In this document: piece after piece, positions 37,094-46,656 of the stretch
How the letters are laid out: each line of letters starts with the position of its first letter
Position numbering within the stretch: position 1 is the first letter of the stretch
Assembly: GCA_937942435.1 (NCBI GenBank)
Contig: CALDEM010000054.1
Location: forward strand, 1 to 64,000
DNA: 64,000 bases
Source: an uncultured Saprospiraceae bacterium
GTDB lineage: Bacteria; Bacteroidota; Bacteroidia; Chitinophagales; Saprospiraceae
Direction of reading: 5' to 3'
The notes under the pieces: generated by a model
Told to the model about the DNA's origin: nothing
Databases searched by the model: none
What the model saw: only the letters and a program-made list of their open reading frames with translations
Program-made: the position numbers and the translations under genes

Positions 37094-38291
37094 AATATTT
37101 GCCTTGAGCATAGTCCATAGCTTCTAATAAGATATCGCATGCGTCACTCAACTCTTCCATAGATATGATAAGTGGAGGTGCCAATCTAAAGGATCGGTTA
37201 TTAAACAAAAACCAATCTATAATAACGCCTAGTTCAAAAGCTTTAGAAACGATATGCTTTAAGTATTTTCTACGAGTTGGTTCTACAGCCATCATAAGGC
37301 CTGCACTTCTCACCTCCTTTATAATTGGGTGTGCTATCAATCTGTTTAATATATAAGCTTCCTTTTCTTTCACTTTATCGATTATCGAGGTATCCAATAA
37401 CACCTTCAAGGAAGCATTGGCTGCAGCACAAGAAACCGGATGGCCGCCAAATGTAGATATATGTCCAAGTGCAGGATCCCGAACTATAGTTTCCATTATT
37501 TTCTTAGAACTAACAACTCCAGATATAGGCATGCCTCCACCCATTGCTTTGCCAATCAAGAGTACATCTGGTATAATGCCAAAGTGTTGATGAGCAAACA
37601 ATCTCCCTGTACGGCCAAAACCACTTTGAATCTCATCAAAAATCAAAAGGGCTCCCACATCTGTACACTTATTCCGCAACGCTCTTAGATAATCCTCTTG
37701 TCCTTGTATAACTCCTGCTTCGCCTTGAACAACCTCACATATGACACATGCTGTACGACATGATATGGCCGATAATTCTTCCACATTGTTAAAATCGATA
37801 TGCTTAATCCCCGGTAACAACGGCAAATATCCAGACTTGTAGTCATAATCACTCCTAAGTGCCTCGGCTCCCTGTGTGGAACCGTGATAAGCATCACGAC
37901 AAGCCACGATCTCATACTTACCAGTTAGCTTCTTGGCTATCTTCATCGCTAGCTCAGTGGCCTCTGTTCCAGCTGATAGATAATAAACCGACTCAAAATG
38001 CTCATCCAGTTCTTCTAAAAGTTGAGTAGCAAATGACACCTGCGGAGCCTGGATATGCTCACCATAAACCATCGTATGTGTATATGAACTGACTTGATTT
38101 ATAATTGCCTTAGTCACAATAGGGTGACAATGCCCAAGAGAACTAACAGATATGCCAGAGTTCATATCTATGTACCTCTTCCCGCTACGATCATATATAT
38201 GAACACCTTCTGCTCTATCAACCTCTAATAACATTGGCAAATCACTGGTTTGACCTACTTTAGAAAGATATAAGTCACGAATTGAAGCCAT
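37086..38291 (-). CDS. Class-III PLP-dependent aminotransferase (ornithine/acetylornithine type)
   Basis: A 401-residue class-III aminotransferase. The PLP-binding lysine is Lys248 in LLIGKAMGGGMP; LLIFDEIQSGFGRTGRLFA and HISTFGGHPVSCAAAN are family signatures. It probably moves an omega-amino group of ornithine, acetylornithine or a similar diamine to 2-oxoglutarate; the exact substrate cannot be read from sequence. No arginine genes are adjacent. Start is the ATG at 38291. Confidence 0.85.
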   Translation of the reverse strand: MASIRDLYLSKVGQTSDLPMLLEVDRAEGVHIYDRSGKRYIDMNSGISVSSLGHCHPIVTKAIINQVSSYTHTMVYGEHIQAPQVSFATQLLEELDEHFESVYYLSAGTEATELAMKIAKKLTGKYEIVACRDAYHGSTQGAEALRSDYDYKSGYLPLLPGIKHIDFNNVEELSAISCRTACVICEVVQGEAGVIQGQEDYLRALRNKCTDVGALLIFDEIQSGFGRTGRLFAHQHFGIIPDVLLIGKAMGGGMPISGVVSSKKIMETIVRDPALGHISTFGGHPVSCAAANASLKVLLDTSIIDKVKEKEAYILNRLIAHPIIKEVRSAGLMMAVEPTRRKYLKHIVSKAFELGVIIDWFLFNNRSFRLAPPLIISMEELSDACDILLEAMDYAQGKYSN

Positions 38292-38361
38292 AATGTCTGT
38301 TTAACACGCTTTTAAATTCATTATCAAGCAACATAGTCACCAAAACCATAATTTTGATGAT

Positions 38362-38369
38362 CAAATGTA
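38362..38369 (-). promoter_or_regulatory. Putative -7 promoter box for the aminotransferase gene
   Basis: The minus strand reads TACATTTG, matching TAnnTTTG, about 70 bases upstream of the ATG. No -33 TTG was found. Confidence 0.3.
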
Positions 38370-38426
38370 GTTTAAATAATGAGGCTCTAGTTTATATTAC
38401 CAGAGTTCAACAAATGCGAAATCTAG

Positions 38427-39587
38427 ATGAAGTACATCATACCCTTCTTCCTTCTACTCTGCTCACTTAACGTAAATGCTCAAGGCATAGAGTTCTTCCA
38501 TGGATCATGGGAGGAGGCTCTGGTTAAAGCCCAAGAAGAGGAAAAGTTAATATTCGTCGATGCATATGCAACGTGGTGTGGTCCCTGTAAACGAATGGCA
38601 AAAAATGTCTTTACAAAAGAAAGTGTTGGGGAGTATTACAACCAAGCCTTCATCTCAATAAAGATGGATATGGAGAAACCAGATGGGCGCAAGTTCGGTC
38701 AAGAATATCCAGTATCAGCTTATCCTACTCTATTCTATATCAATGAAAAAGGTGAGTTGCTCAAGAAGGTAGTTGGCGGGCGTGATGTGGCGTCTTTTCT
38801 CGCCCTTGGACAAGAGATTGCTGGTTCGTATGACCGCAGTGGTGACCTTGCGGCACTTTATGAAGAAGGCAACAGGGACTTTGATCTCGTTATGAAATAT
38901 GTAAAAGCCCTTAACAATGCAAACAAGTCAAGCCTTAAAATAGCAAATGATTATCTACGTGAAAACAAAGATTTATCAAGCGAACAAAGAGCACAATTTT
39001 TATTTGAGTCGATGACTGCATCAGACTCGAGGCTTTTTAGTCTGTTTGTAAAAGACAGACAGAACATTGAAAATGTTATAGGTTCTGACAAAGTCGAAGC
39101 GAAAATAAAAGAAGCTTGTTGGAAAACCATTCAAAATGCTATCCAATTTGAGTCGCAGGACTTACTCTCTGAAGCCAAGGAAAAAATGAGCAATCATCTG
39201 AAGAATCAATCTGAAGAATTTGGTCATTTTGCAGATTATGAATATGCGAAAGCCCAAGCAGATATAACCTTATTAAATGATGCCGCTCTTAGCATAGCAA
39301 AAAAATCTGCAAAAGAGGATCCCGAAAGATTACATGACTTGTGTAATGAGTTGCTTCACTATCAGTCAGTTGATGAATCTGTAATGAACTCATCTGAGAA
39401 AATTGCGAAAATGGCAATCGACAAATCAGATAATCCGCAATACCTGTTTACATATTCTAAAATACTCTTGGCTAATAAAAAGACGAAAAAAGCGCTCAAG
39501 AATGCAAAAAAAGCTTTAGCATCATCTGAGAATCCTGCAGAGCAAAAAGAGATTCAAGAATGGATTGAAAATATAGATACCAAGTAA
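38427..39587 (+). CDS. Exported thioredoxin-fold protein, copy 1
   Basis: A 386-residue protein with a signal peptide (1-18, IIPFFLLLCSLNVNAQ). The thioredoxin-like domain (about 20-135) has the redox motif WCGPC with Cys51 and Cys54, and the cis-proline region VSAYPTLFYIN. The remaining 250 residues are mostly helical and repeat-like, ending in a Lys/Ala-rich TPR-like stretch (KKTKKALKNAKKALAS). It is probably periplasmic. The next gene is a paralogue starting 1 base after the stop. Confidence 0.8.
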   Translation: MKYIIPFFLLLCSLNVNAQGIEFFHGSWEEALVKAQEEEKLIFVDAYATWCGPCKRMAKNVFTKESVGEYYNQAFISIKMDMEKPDGRKFGQEYPVSAYPTLFYINEKGELLKKVVGGRDVASFLALGQEIAGSYDRSGDLAALYEEGNRDFDLVMKYVKALNNANKSSLKIANDYLRENKDLSSEQRAQFLFESMTASDSRLFSLFVKDRQNIENVIGSDKVEAKIKEACWKTIQNAIQFESQDLLSEAKEKMSNHLKNQSEEFGHFADYEYAKAQADITLLNDAALSIAKKSAKEDPERLHDLCNELLHYQSVDESVMNSSEKIAKMAIDKSDNPQYLFTYSKILLANKKTKKALKNAKKALASSENPAEQKEIQEWIENIDTK

Positions 39588-39588
39588 G

Positions 39589-40845
39589 TTGAACTCTACT
39601 TTTTCAAAACAAATATTTTGTCTTTTCCTTTTCTTTTTCGCAACTCAGCTTTGCGCGTCTATTCGATTTGAATCAATTAATCTTGACAATGCTTTAATCA
39701 AAGCTAAATCTGAAAAAAAATTAGTTTTTGTAGACGCTTATGCTACTTGGTGTGGCCCATGCAAAGTCATGGACAAGGTATTCGAACAAAACCACGTAAG
39801 CGACTACTTCAACGACAACTATGTCAATGTCAAAATTGATATGGATGGACCTCAGGGAGATTTATTGCTGAAAAAGTACGGAGTAGTCTGGTTACCAACA
39901 TTGTTGATTCTAAATTCTGAAGGCGAAATGGTAAGCAAAATAGATAAGTTAGTCTCAGGCGAAGAGCTCATCTCTTTAGCTCAAGAAGCCTCCTCACAAG
40001 GACTTGGAAACACAACAGCAGTATTTAACAGTAGTCCTTTTGGTAGCAGTAGCACAAATAAACCGTCTGTCAACGATTATGATCCCAATGAAAAAGAGTC
40101 CATACTTTATGTTCTAGATGAAAGAGGTTCGAGTGGTCGCCCGCATATAATGTTTCATGAGGCATATCTGCATATGCAGCTAAGAGATGGAAAACAAGAT
40201 GCAGTTGTTAAAAAATATCTTTCTACTCAATCAGACTGGACTACTGAAAAGAACATACGATTCATTTTTGATTTTATGAATAGTGTCAAGTCTGAACTCT
40301 TTCAATATTTTGTAAATAACCGCGATCGTTTTGAAGAAGTAATCGGTGTAAATAGGGTAAATGAATCAGTCGCTTTTTTAATCAATCAAAGATTGGAACA
40401 GGGTTTTCCGAGACCCGGTCTCCAAGAGACAATTGATCTTTTTAAGCATCTTAATCCTAAATTGGCTGAAGAAAGTGGCTATATCTTCTATCTCAATAAG
40501 ATGGAAAGAGAAAATCACGAATTAGAATACATCTCCACTGCCGAACAATATTTAAAATCTGTCAATCCTTATAATCATCAAGTTGCACACAGACTAGTGC
40601 TTTACAAGTTGAAGAGATCTGACTATGGTGATCAATTAGACTATTGTCTTGAACTCATGTCTGAAGCAGTCATCTTAGAAGATGAGTCTCCTGATTACTA
40701 TGCTACAATAGCCAAGATATATTATTTGCAGAAGCGTAAAGATCTTGCAATATCTAACGTTACAAAAAGCATAGATTTAGCTTCATCAAAATCAAGAGAC
40801 CTGAGAGCATTTCAATCTCTGTTGGATAAGATAAACGCTTTATAG
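39589..40845 (+). CDS. Exported thioredoxin-fold protein, copy 2
   Basis: A 418-residue paralogue of the preceding gene. It has a signal peptide (about 1-23, IFCLFLFFFATQLCA), the thioredoxin domain with WCGPC (Cys55, Cys58) and YGVVWLPTLLILN, and a helical C-terminal part with TPR-like features. The start is TTG at 39589, forced by an in-frame TAG six codons upstream and the absence of any ATG before the signal peptide. Its 3' end overlaps the convergent gene by 6 bases. Confidence 0.8.
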   Translation: MNSTFSKQIFCLFLFFFATQLCASIRFESINLDNALIKAKSEKKLVFVDAYATWCGPCKVMDKVFEQNHVSDYFNDNYVNVKIDMDGPQGDLLLKKYGVVWLPTLLILNSEGEMVSKIDKLVSGEELISLAQEASSQGLGNTTAVFNSSPFGSSSTNKPSVNDYDPNEKESILYVLDERGSSGRPHIMFHEAYLHMQLRDGKQDAVVKKYLSTQSDWTTEKNIRFIFDFMNSVKSELFQYFVNNRDRFEEVIGVNRVNESVAFLINQRLEQGFPRPGLQETIDLFKHLNPKLAEESGYIFYLNKMERENHELEYISTAEQYLKSVNPYNHQVAHRLVLYKLKRSDYGDQLDYCLELMSEAVILEDESPDYYATIAKIYYLQKRKDLAISNVTKSIDLASSKSRDLRAFQSLLDKINAL

Positions 40846-41583
40846 ATTGATTGGGCTCTTGTCATAGCCAAGATCTGACCAACTATCTCCTGCCTTTAGA
40901 TTTGTGATATCAATTTTCAGTGCACTTATATTTCCTTGATGGGCTGTAGCTATTTTAGCTCCACCTTCAAGTTCTGTCCATCCTGTCCAAGACGTATAAA
41001 CACCACCAACAGGTATAATTCCAACCCACATCTTGTAACCTGTAGGCAGTCCCGAATCATCGAGATACCACAGATAAGAGTCTCCTGGTGTCACTCCACC
41101 TGAGTCATATGTAGCGAGAAGACCTTCCTTGCCATCCTTGTCTGTTGCCATCTTGAGCGAAACACCCTTATCCATGATCTTATATGGGGCAGAAAGCCAA
41201 AACATATCGTTACACCACATTGACCACGCCTCTTGCACGACTTTGTTAGACTCTTCACCCGATAATAAGGTCTCTCCTTGATATGCTTTTCCTGATACTT
41301 CATCCGGATTCAAATGAACTGTTTTGTCGCCCCACTTCACCAAAGCATCATTTTTGGTTTTGTCCCAAACAAAATCATGTCCTCTCGGAAACGACCATGA
41401 TATGTAAGGAAGAGTATCCCAAGCTGCCTTATTGACTGCTTTTAGCATTTGCTGCGCTTTGGCTTGCGCATCTTTTCCTTCTATAATCGTTGGTCCAGAC
41501 TCATGTACAAAAAGTCTTATTGCAAGAATGCCAAGAACAATAAGTAACAGTATAATACCTAGTCCATATTTCAAATACTTCAT
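40840..41583 (-). CDS. Membrane-anchored protein of unknown function
   Basis: A 247-residue protein with one N-terminal membrane helix (residues 5-26, YGLGIILLLIVLGILAIRLF) and an exported domain. That domain is rich in Trp and Gly (WDTLPYISWSFPRGHDFVWD, DSYLWYLDDSGLPTGYKMWV) and probably mostly beta, somewhat like lipoprotein-carrier folds, but I do not recognise a family with certainty. It overlaps the upstream glycosyltransferase gene by 4 bases, so it belongs to the glycan operon and may help move or process the product. That role is inference. Confidence 0.7.
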   Translation of the reverse strand: MKYLKYGLGIILLLIVLGILAIRLFVHESGPTIIEGKDAQAKAQQMLKAVNKAAWDTLPYISWSFPRGHDFVWDKTKNDALVKWGDKTVHLNPDEVSGKAYQGETLLSGEESNKVVQEAWSMWCNDMFWLSAPYKIMDKGVSLKMATDKDGKEGLLATYDSGGVTPGDSYLWYLDDSGLPTGYKMWVGIIPVGGVYTSWTGWTELEGGAKIATAHQGNISALKIDITNLKAGDSWSDLGYDKSPINL

Positions 41584-42704
41584 ACGTTGCTTTTAAGTTG
41601 TTCTATTTTTTGTTTTATACGAATTAATCCGTTTTCATACTCAACCATTAAAGCCAATGAAACATCCTTGGCTCTATTCTTTTTTAAAGTAACTTCTTGT
41701 AATGTAAGTTCGCTCAAAAACTCCAAAATATCATAATCTTCGCTTAATCTCCATCCTGCACCATTTATTAATTGCCATGTGTCGCTATTCTCCGAACCTA
41801 TAAACAGGACTGGTCTTGATTTTTGTAAAGCGCTCAGTGCCTTAGAAGGAACACATATGTGCGTCCATTTGTCTATCAGCGAAACAATATGGATATCTAT
41901 CTCGCCTAATTCTTTTTCAGATAACTCATCTTTAATAGTTACATATTCTAAGTCGCTCAGCTGTGATGTAACATATGTCGACTTAGAGCCCTTACAACTC
42001 AATATGAAAGAGTAATGATCAGGATCCAAGTTTTTGACTATTCTTATAATAACTTCAGCGTCATGTGCTTCTCCTATAGTGCCCGCATACCCCAACACAA
42101 TTTTAGTGTTTGTATTTACTTCTTTTGACAGGCCCTTGCTTCGTTCACCTTCCTCTCTTATACCTATCGGTAAGGATAGACCCATCACTCTTGGATAGTA
42201 TAATTGCTTCAGGTGCTCTAACTGTTCATCTCCCAGAGAAATTATAAAGCTTGGAGGCGATGTTTTTAAAGATGATTCATAATGCTTATAAAGAACATGC
42301 TTCGGGTCTATTAGATTATTAGCAGCAAATGCTGCTGGAAACAAATCCATAGACCATAGCATCCACTTTTTATTCTTTAGCAGCTTTGAAGACCAGTAAT
42401 TAAGAAAAGGTGGATCTGTCATCATGATGTATACATCAGCATTAGTTGACAAGGCTTTTTTTACCAACTTTCTTCCTTCAAAATAGGTAGAAAAGAGTCG
42501 TCGCCATTTTACTTTTCCTTCATAACTGCCTTTTATATATTTTACATCCTTTGTATCACGTCGATTGCCAACAGTCACTACCGAGATCTCAAAGCTATCA
42601 TCGACCTTTAAATAATCAACAAGTCTGCTAGCATAGTACCCAGTTGCTCCTCTATCCGGTGGATAGTTTCTATTGACTACACAGAGCTTAATCGACTTAC
42701 TCAC
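41580..42704 (-). CDS. Glycosyltransferase, GT4-like (GT-B fold)
   Basis: A 374-residue protein with a GT-B layout: an N-terminal acceptor domain beginning KLCVVNRNYPPDRGATGYYA and a C-terminal nucleotide-sugar domain with KIVLGYAGTIGEAHDAEVII and CVPSKALSALQKSRPVLFIG. It presumably adds one sugar to a lipid-linked glycan on the cytoplasmic face. There is no ATG; GTG at 42704 is the probable start, overlapping the previous gene's stop by 8 bases. Donor and acceptor are unknown. Confidence 0.8.
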   Translation of the reverse strand: MSKSIKLCVVNRNYPPDRGATGYYASRLVDYLKVDDSFEISVVTVGNRRDTKDVKYIKGSYEGKVKWRRLFSTYFEGRKLVKKALSTNADVYIMMTDPPFLNYWSSKLLKNKKWMLWSMDLFPAAFAANNLIDPKHVLYKHYESSLKTSPPSFIISLGDEQLEHLKQLYYPRVMGLSLPIGIREEGERSKGLSKEVNTNTKIVLGYAGTIGEAHDAEVIIRIVKNLDPDHYSFILSCKGSKSTYVTSQLSDLEYVTIKDELSEKELGEIDIHIVSLIDKWTHICVPSKALSALQKSRPVLFIGSENSDTWQLINGAGWRLSEDYDILEFLSELTLQEVTLKKNRAKDVSLALMVEYENGLIRIKQKIEQLKSNV

Positions 42705-43809
42705 CAATCACTTTTTTATAGAAACTAAGGTAAGCTTTAGCCACTTGTTCTTTGTCAAAGGTGTCTGATGCAATCACGGCATTCTTTGACATCTCTTTAT
42801 ACTCTTCATCTGTTTGGCCAATGAGGGTCCTAATTGCCTTTGCTAACGATTCCCCATTTAGCTTTTCAGAAATGACTCCACAACTATTTTTCTCTATGAC
42901 CTCTTTTACATCACCAACATCTGTGCTTATGATAGGTAAGCCCGAAGCTAACGACTCCCACACTGCCATCGGACTTGCTTCTCTTATGGAAGAACAAATG
43001 TAATAATGGTATTTACTCAATAGTTCTGTATCTATTTTTTGATAGCCTAAAAAAGAGACATTAGATACATCGAGCTCCCTTTGCAAAAGAAATAAAGAGT
43101 TCACGTATGTCTCTCTAGTACTTAATATAGGTCCAACAATATCGATTTCAATTTCTTGATCTTTGAATTCAGCAGACGCATTTAATAAAAGCTCAATTCC
43201 CTTATGAACATTTATATAGCCAATTAGTAACAATTTAATGGGGCTTTGTCGACTTCTAATTATTGGTTGAATGGTTTCACGATCAACAGGTGCTACAATA
43301 ACCGAAGAGAATGGCGAATTGGAAATTTTCTTACTTAATTTTTCATAATAGTTCCTCGTTCTCTCAGATGCATAAATATATCCAGTTGGTAACCATGACA
43401 AAAGTTTAAATAACATTTCAACAAAGCGCCATTGGTAAGTGTCATTCATGTGCCATAATGATGATACTCCTACCAATTTCGATGCAATAACACCTTTCAC
43501 TTGCCATGACCCATTGCAATGAACTAGATCTGGCTTCTCTTTTGATATAAGACACGCTAAAGAAATTACTTCTGGTATAAAAAATATAAAATACAGAATC
43601 GCCCCTTTAAAATCTGTAGTCATAGGATACAGACTAATCTCTCTATAATTAAGTCCTAACTGCTTTAGAGATTGAACATACTTTTCAGATCCTTTGGGTA
43701 CAACGATAATTGTATTGATTCTACCCTTTAATTCGTTTGCTATGATCCTGATGCGTCCTATAGCGCCTCCTCCTCTACCCTCTTCACTTATGTTCAGTAC
43801 CTTATACAT
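42697..43809 (-). CDS. Glycosyltransferase family 4 protein
   Basis: A 370-residue GT-B glycosyltransferase. The acceptor half has EEGRGGGAIGRIRI; the donor half has LLLIGYINVHKGIELLL and the EX7E-type signature REASPMAVWESLASGLPII with STDVGDVKEVI. The ATG at 43809 is preferred over a TTG at 43815. Its start overlaps the sulfotransferase stop by 8 bases and its stop overlaps the next glycosyltransferase, showing tight coupling in one operon. Confidence 0.88.
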   Translation of the reverse strand: MYKVLNISEEGRGGGAIGRIRIIANELKGRINTIIVVPKGSEKYVQSLKQLGLNYREISLYPMTTDFKGAILYFIFFIPEVISLACLISKEKPDLVHCNGSWQVKGVIASKLVGVSSLWHMNDTYQWRFVEMLFKLLSWLPTGYIYASERTRNYYEKLSKKISNSPFSSVIVAPVDRETIQPIIRSRQSPIKLLLIGYINVHKGIELLLNASAEFKDQEIEIDIVGPILSTRETYVNSLFLLQRELDVSNVSFLGYQKIDTELLSKYHYYICSSIREASPMAVWESLASGLPIISTDVGDVKEVIEKNSCGVISEKLNGESLAKAIRTLIGQTDEEYKEMSKNAVIASDTFDKEQVAKAYLSFYKKVIGE

Positions 43810-44566
43810 AATCAAACCTTCTTAAAGTATGACCATAATATTCTTCGCACAACTGAATCGACTGTTCATTAAAGTTATTCTTCCAATCTCCAGCCACCCC
43901 TTTTCTTAAAAATGAATTAGCTTGTTCCTCTCCTCTATTTCTACCCGTTTGATTTTTAAAACTATACTTATCTACTATGCTTGATATATCCTTCTTGGCT
44001 TCTATCTTATACCAATCCAGTATCCTTTTCAACTCAAGCTCTGAGTTTTCCAATAAGTTTTCATATTTAACAAAGATTAAATTGTCATCATTAGGGTCAT
44101 AGCTCACGACATGTTGCCCCCAATTGATATTTTTACCCCCAACCGTAAATGAATTATGAAATGCCTCGATAAAAAGTGGCATTGTCTTATTCACATCATT
44201 AAAGTCCTGCTCTCCTAACAGCCCTCGCCATTTCTTAACAAGTCGACCATGCTTACTTTCTCCGCTCATTAGAAAATGAAAATATGCAGACGTAATAACA
44301 TCTCTTCCATCCCTTATCACTACAATAGTTTTATAATAAGTTGGTCCTATGTGGTGTGCATGTTGTATCACTCTTTTAAAAGGGAGGGCCGAATTTCTTG
44401 GAAAGGGAAGATCCATCAAATCAGAAAGCATCTGACACAACCACGTCCCTCCTGATTTAGGAAACTCAACAACACGTATATTATTAAAAACGGGCTGAAA
44501 GTGTTTCCAGATCACATATCTCTGTAAAGAGTGGAGTTTAATGAGTGGCTCAGATCTTGTTTCCAT
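43802..44566 (-). CDS. Sulfotransferase of the glycan cluster
   Basis: A 254-residue protein of the Sulfotransfer_1 type. The PAPS 5' loop is FPKSGGTWL (residues 35-43), the 3' site is VVIRDGRDVITSAYFHF, and the C-terminal RKGVAGDWKNNF is the conserved PAPS-binding end. It is cytosolic and placed between glycosyltransferases, so it very likely sulfates a sugar of the repeat unit. PAPS could come from the CysCDN enzymes encoded at 30476-33272. The target sugar is not known. Confidence 0.88.
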   Translation of the reverse strand: METRSEPLIKLHSLQRYVIWKHFQPVFNNIRVVEFPKSGGTWLCQMLSDLMDLPFPRNSALPFKRVIQHAHHIGPTYYKTIVVIRDGRDVITSAYFHFLMSGESKHGRLVKKWRGLLGEQDFNDVNKTMPLFIEAFHNSFTVGGKNINWGQHVVSYDPNDDNLIFVKYENLLENSELELKRILDWYKIEAKKDISSIVDKYSFKNQTGRNRGEEQANSFLRKGVAGDWKNNFNEQSIQLCEEYYGHTLRRFDYV

Positions 44567-44570
44567 GTTT

Positions 44571-45338
44571 TCAATTAGAAGGAGAAATCATTTTTCTTCC
44601 AAAGTTTAAAACATCATACATCAGCTGAGGAGCATACATCAATAGTTTATTTCTTTTCTTTAAGTGATCTATCTTTACAAGTATATTTTGCTTGGCATGT
44701 CTCCATCTAAATTGTTGCTTTAAAGTATAGTACAACAATGGTTCTTGTAGATTATGAAATCTAACCTTATCATAAACCCGATACCACAAGTCCGCATCCT
44801 CTGCCCATGTTATCGCAGGGTCATAATATCCATGCTTTTCAAAAATATTTTTCCTTACCATTATCGTAGGGTGAAACACTAGAGGCTTTTTAAAAACATT
44901 GGCAATGATATCTCTATGTATTTCTGGAAGTACATGTTTGGCTACTTCCTTGGAGGCTGCCGTTCTTGTTACAATACCTGTACCCAGTATATCTATATGC
45001 TCCTGTTTATCCAGAAAGGACACTTGTTGTTCAAGCCTATGAAGAAGTGACTCGTCATCTGCATCCATACGTGCGATGTATTCTCCTTTGGATTGCTTTA
45101 TTCCTTTATTAAGAGAGGCAGCAAGGCCAAGATTGTTTCCATTCACTATTAAATGAATCCGTTCATCTTCGATTTGATATTTCTTTAGTATTACCAAAGT
45201 CTCATCTGTGCTGCCATCATCAACAATAATAAATTCAAAGTTACTATAACTCTGTTGTAGCATACTGTCTACTGCTCTTCTCAATGTATGCGCTGCGTTA
45301 TAACAAGACATGACTATAGACACTCTTGGATTAGGCAT
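44571..45338 (-). CDS. Glycosyltransferase family 2 protein
   Basis: A 255-residue GT-A glycosyltransferase. It has the classic start VSIVMSCYNAAHTLRRAVDS, the nucleotide-binding FEFIIVDDGSTDETL, and the metal-binding YIARMDADD. The C-terminal part has WAEDADLWYRV, with the likely catalytic base region. It transfers a sugar from a nucleotide donor to a lipid-linked or saccharide acceptor. It overlaps the polymerase gene by 8 bases. Confidence 0.9.
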   Translation of the reverse strand: MPNPRVSIVMSCYNAAHTLRRAVDSMLQQSYSNFEFIIVDDGSTDETLVILKKYQIEDERIHLIVNGNNLGLAASLNKGIKQSKGEYIARMDADDESLLHRLEQQVSFLDKQEHIDILGTGIVTRTAASKEVAKHVLPEIHRDIIANVFKKPLVFHPTIMVRKNIFEKHGYYDPAITWAEDADLWYRVYDKVRFHNLQEPLLYYTLKQQFRWRHAKQNILVKIDHLKKRNKLLMYAPQLMYDVLNFGRKMISPSN

Positions 45339-46569
45339 TGAGCATAAATTTTCTTTTATAAAGCAAGCTCGCTATGATGCCTGATGACAATCCAAAAAAG
45401 ATCCAGTAGTTAACTGAAAAAATAGAATCTTCGCTGATTCCAAAAAAAGTCATAAAACAGAAATAGAATAAAATACATTTCTGAAAAGAAGACATTAATG
45501 GTTGAAGAACATAAGCGTACCACACAAGTCTTAATTGTATCAATATATGTAGTCCTCCCAAAACCAATCCCAAGCTACCAAACAAGTGAACAAGATCAGA
45601 TTCTGGTGCCAAAGGTATATAGTCCAACACAGCACTTACATCAAAAAATGAAGCATATAACTGTCTATGGTATAATTCTGTATATACCGGATAGCCTCCA
45701 AGGCCTACACCAAAAGGAAACTCAAAAATAATATTATACGCATTGAGAAAAGAGTAAAATCGAGTATCGTATATGAGTTCATTAAGATTGGGTAATAACC
45801 AACCAAAGACTCCAATGGTCCCAACCAAAAGAATAATCAAAAACTGCTTTGGTTTCCGTATCGTAAAGATCAACGTAGCACCGATGAGGCCAATAATCAT
45901 ACTCCGGATACCAAAGCCTGTTACGATAACAAGAAAGACAACTAACAATCTTTTTGGTCTACTCTTTAATACAAACAAAGTATAACTAATTAAGAAGCCA
46001 AGTAGATATCCATATCGCTGCTTGACGATGCCATAGTCATCTAATGATTGAACAAACACTTCATTGTACTCTGAGATATAGTAGGACCAAGAGTTAAAAC
46101 CTAAAATCATAATGGAGCAGAAGATCATCAGGCCGATCAATGGCCAAAACAAAAGAGACATGGCCCTCTTAAATCGATCAACAAAGTCATCAGACACCTT
46201 TTGGATAAAAAGATGCACAACGACAGCTATGGCCAAAAACAACTCTTGATAGATGAGCCACGAAGTATTAGCATAAGGAGAAGTTAGACCATTGGTCGTG
46301 TAGATGAGGATAAGCACATATAAAGGCCAAGCGCTCTTCCATCGTGCTTCAACTTTAAAAATCTTTGTGAGGACAATCAGGCTAAGAAAAGCAACTCCCA
46401 GGTAATTATTGAAGTTTAATGCCCCTCCTCCAAGGTTATCCACCGCAACATCAACTCCTATGGCTTGGGTCAGATAATAGTTCAGGTTTGTGAGTCTTAG
46501 CAGACCTATGATCACAAAGATATTGATGATACCAATCCTAAATATTCTATTTGGCTCGTATGTCTCCAT
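45331..46569 (-). CDS. Wzy-type polymerase / O-antigen-ligase-like membrane protein
   Basis: A 412-residue protein with about eleven predicted membrane helices and a large periplasmic loop before the last helices (about 255-340, including FGVGLGGYPVYTELYHRQLY). This is the layout of Wzy polymerases and O-antigen ligases. It could polymerise the repeat unit made by the genes downstream, with the Wzz-like protein at 29118 as length regulator. No Wzx flippase is present. The ATG at 46569 is preferred over a TTG at 46578. Sequence alone does not separate polymerase from ligase. Confidence 0.75.
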   Translation of the reverse strand: METYEPNRIFRIGIINIFVIIGLLRLTNLNYYLTQAIGVDVAVDNLGGGALNFNNYLGVAFLSLIVLTKIFKVEARWKSAWPLYVLILIYTTNGLTSPYANTSWLIYQELFLAIAVVVHLFIQKVSDDFVDRFKRAMSLLFWPLIGLMIFCSIMILGFNSWSYYISEYNEVFVQSLDDYGIVKQRYGYLLGFLISYTLFVLKSRPKRLLVVFLVIVTGFGIRSMIIGLIGATLIFTIRKPKQFLIILLVGTIGVFGWLLPNLNELIYDTRFYSFLNAYNIIFEFPFGVGLGGYPVYTELYHRQLYASFFDVSAVLDYIPLAPESDLVHLFGSLGLVLGGLHILIQLRLVWYAYVLQPLMSSFQKCILFYFCFMTFFGISEDSIFSVNYWIFFGLSSGIIASLLYKRKFMLNA

Positions 46570-46656
46570 GTCCCTCAAGTAAGAATGATAACTCTATGTA
46601 CTCACGAAGATAAGATTGTCTGAATATTGTATCGATAATTCGTAATATCGCATCCA

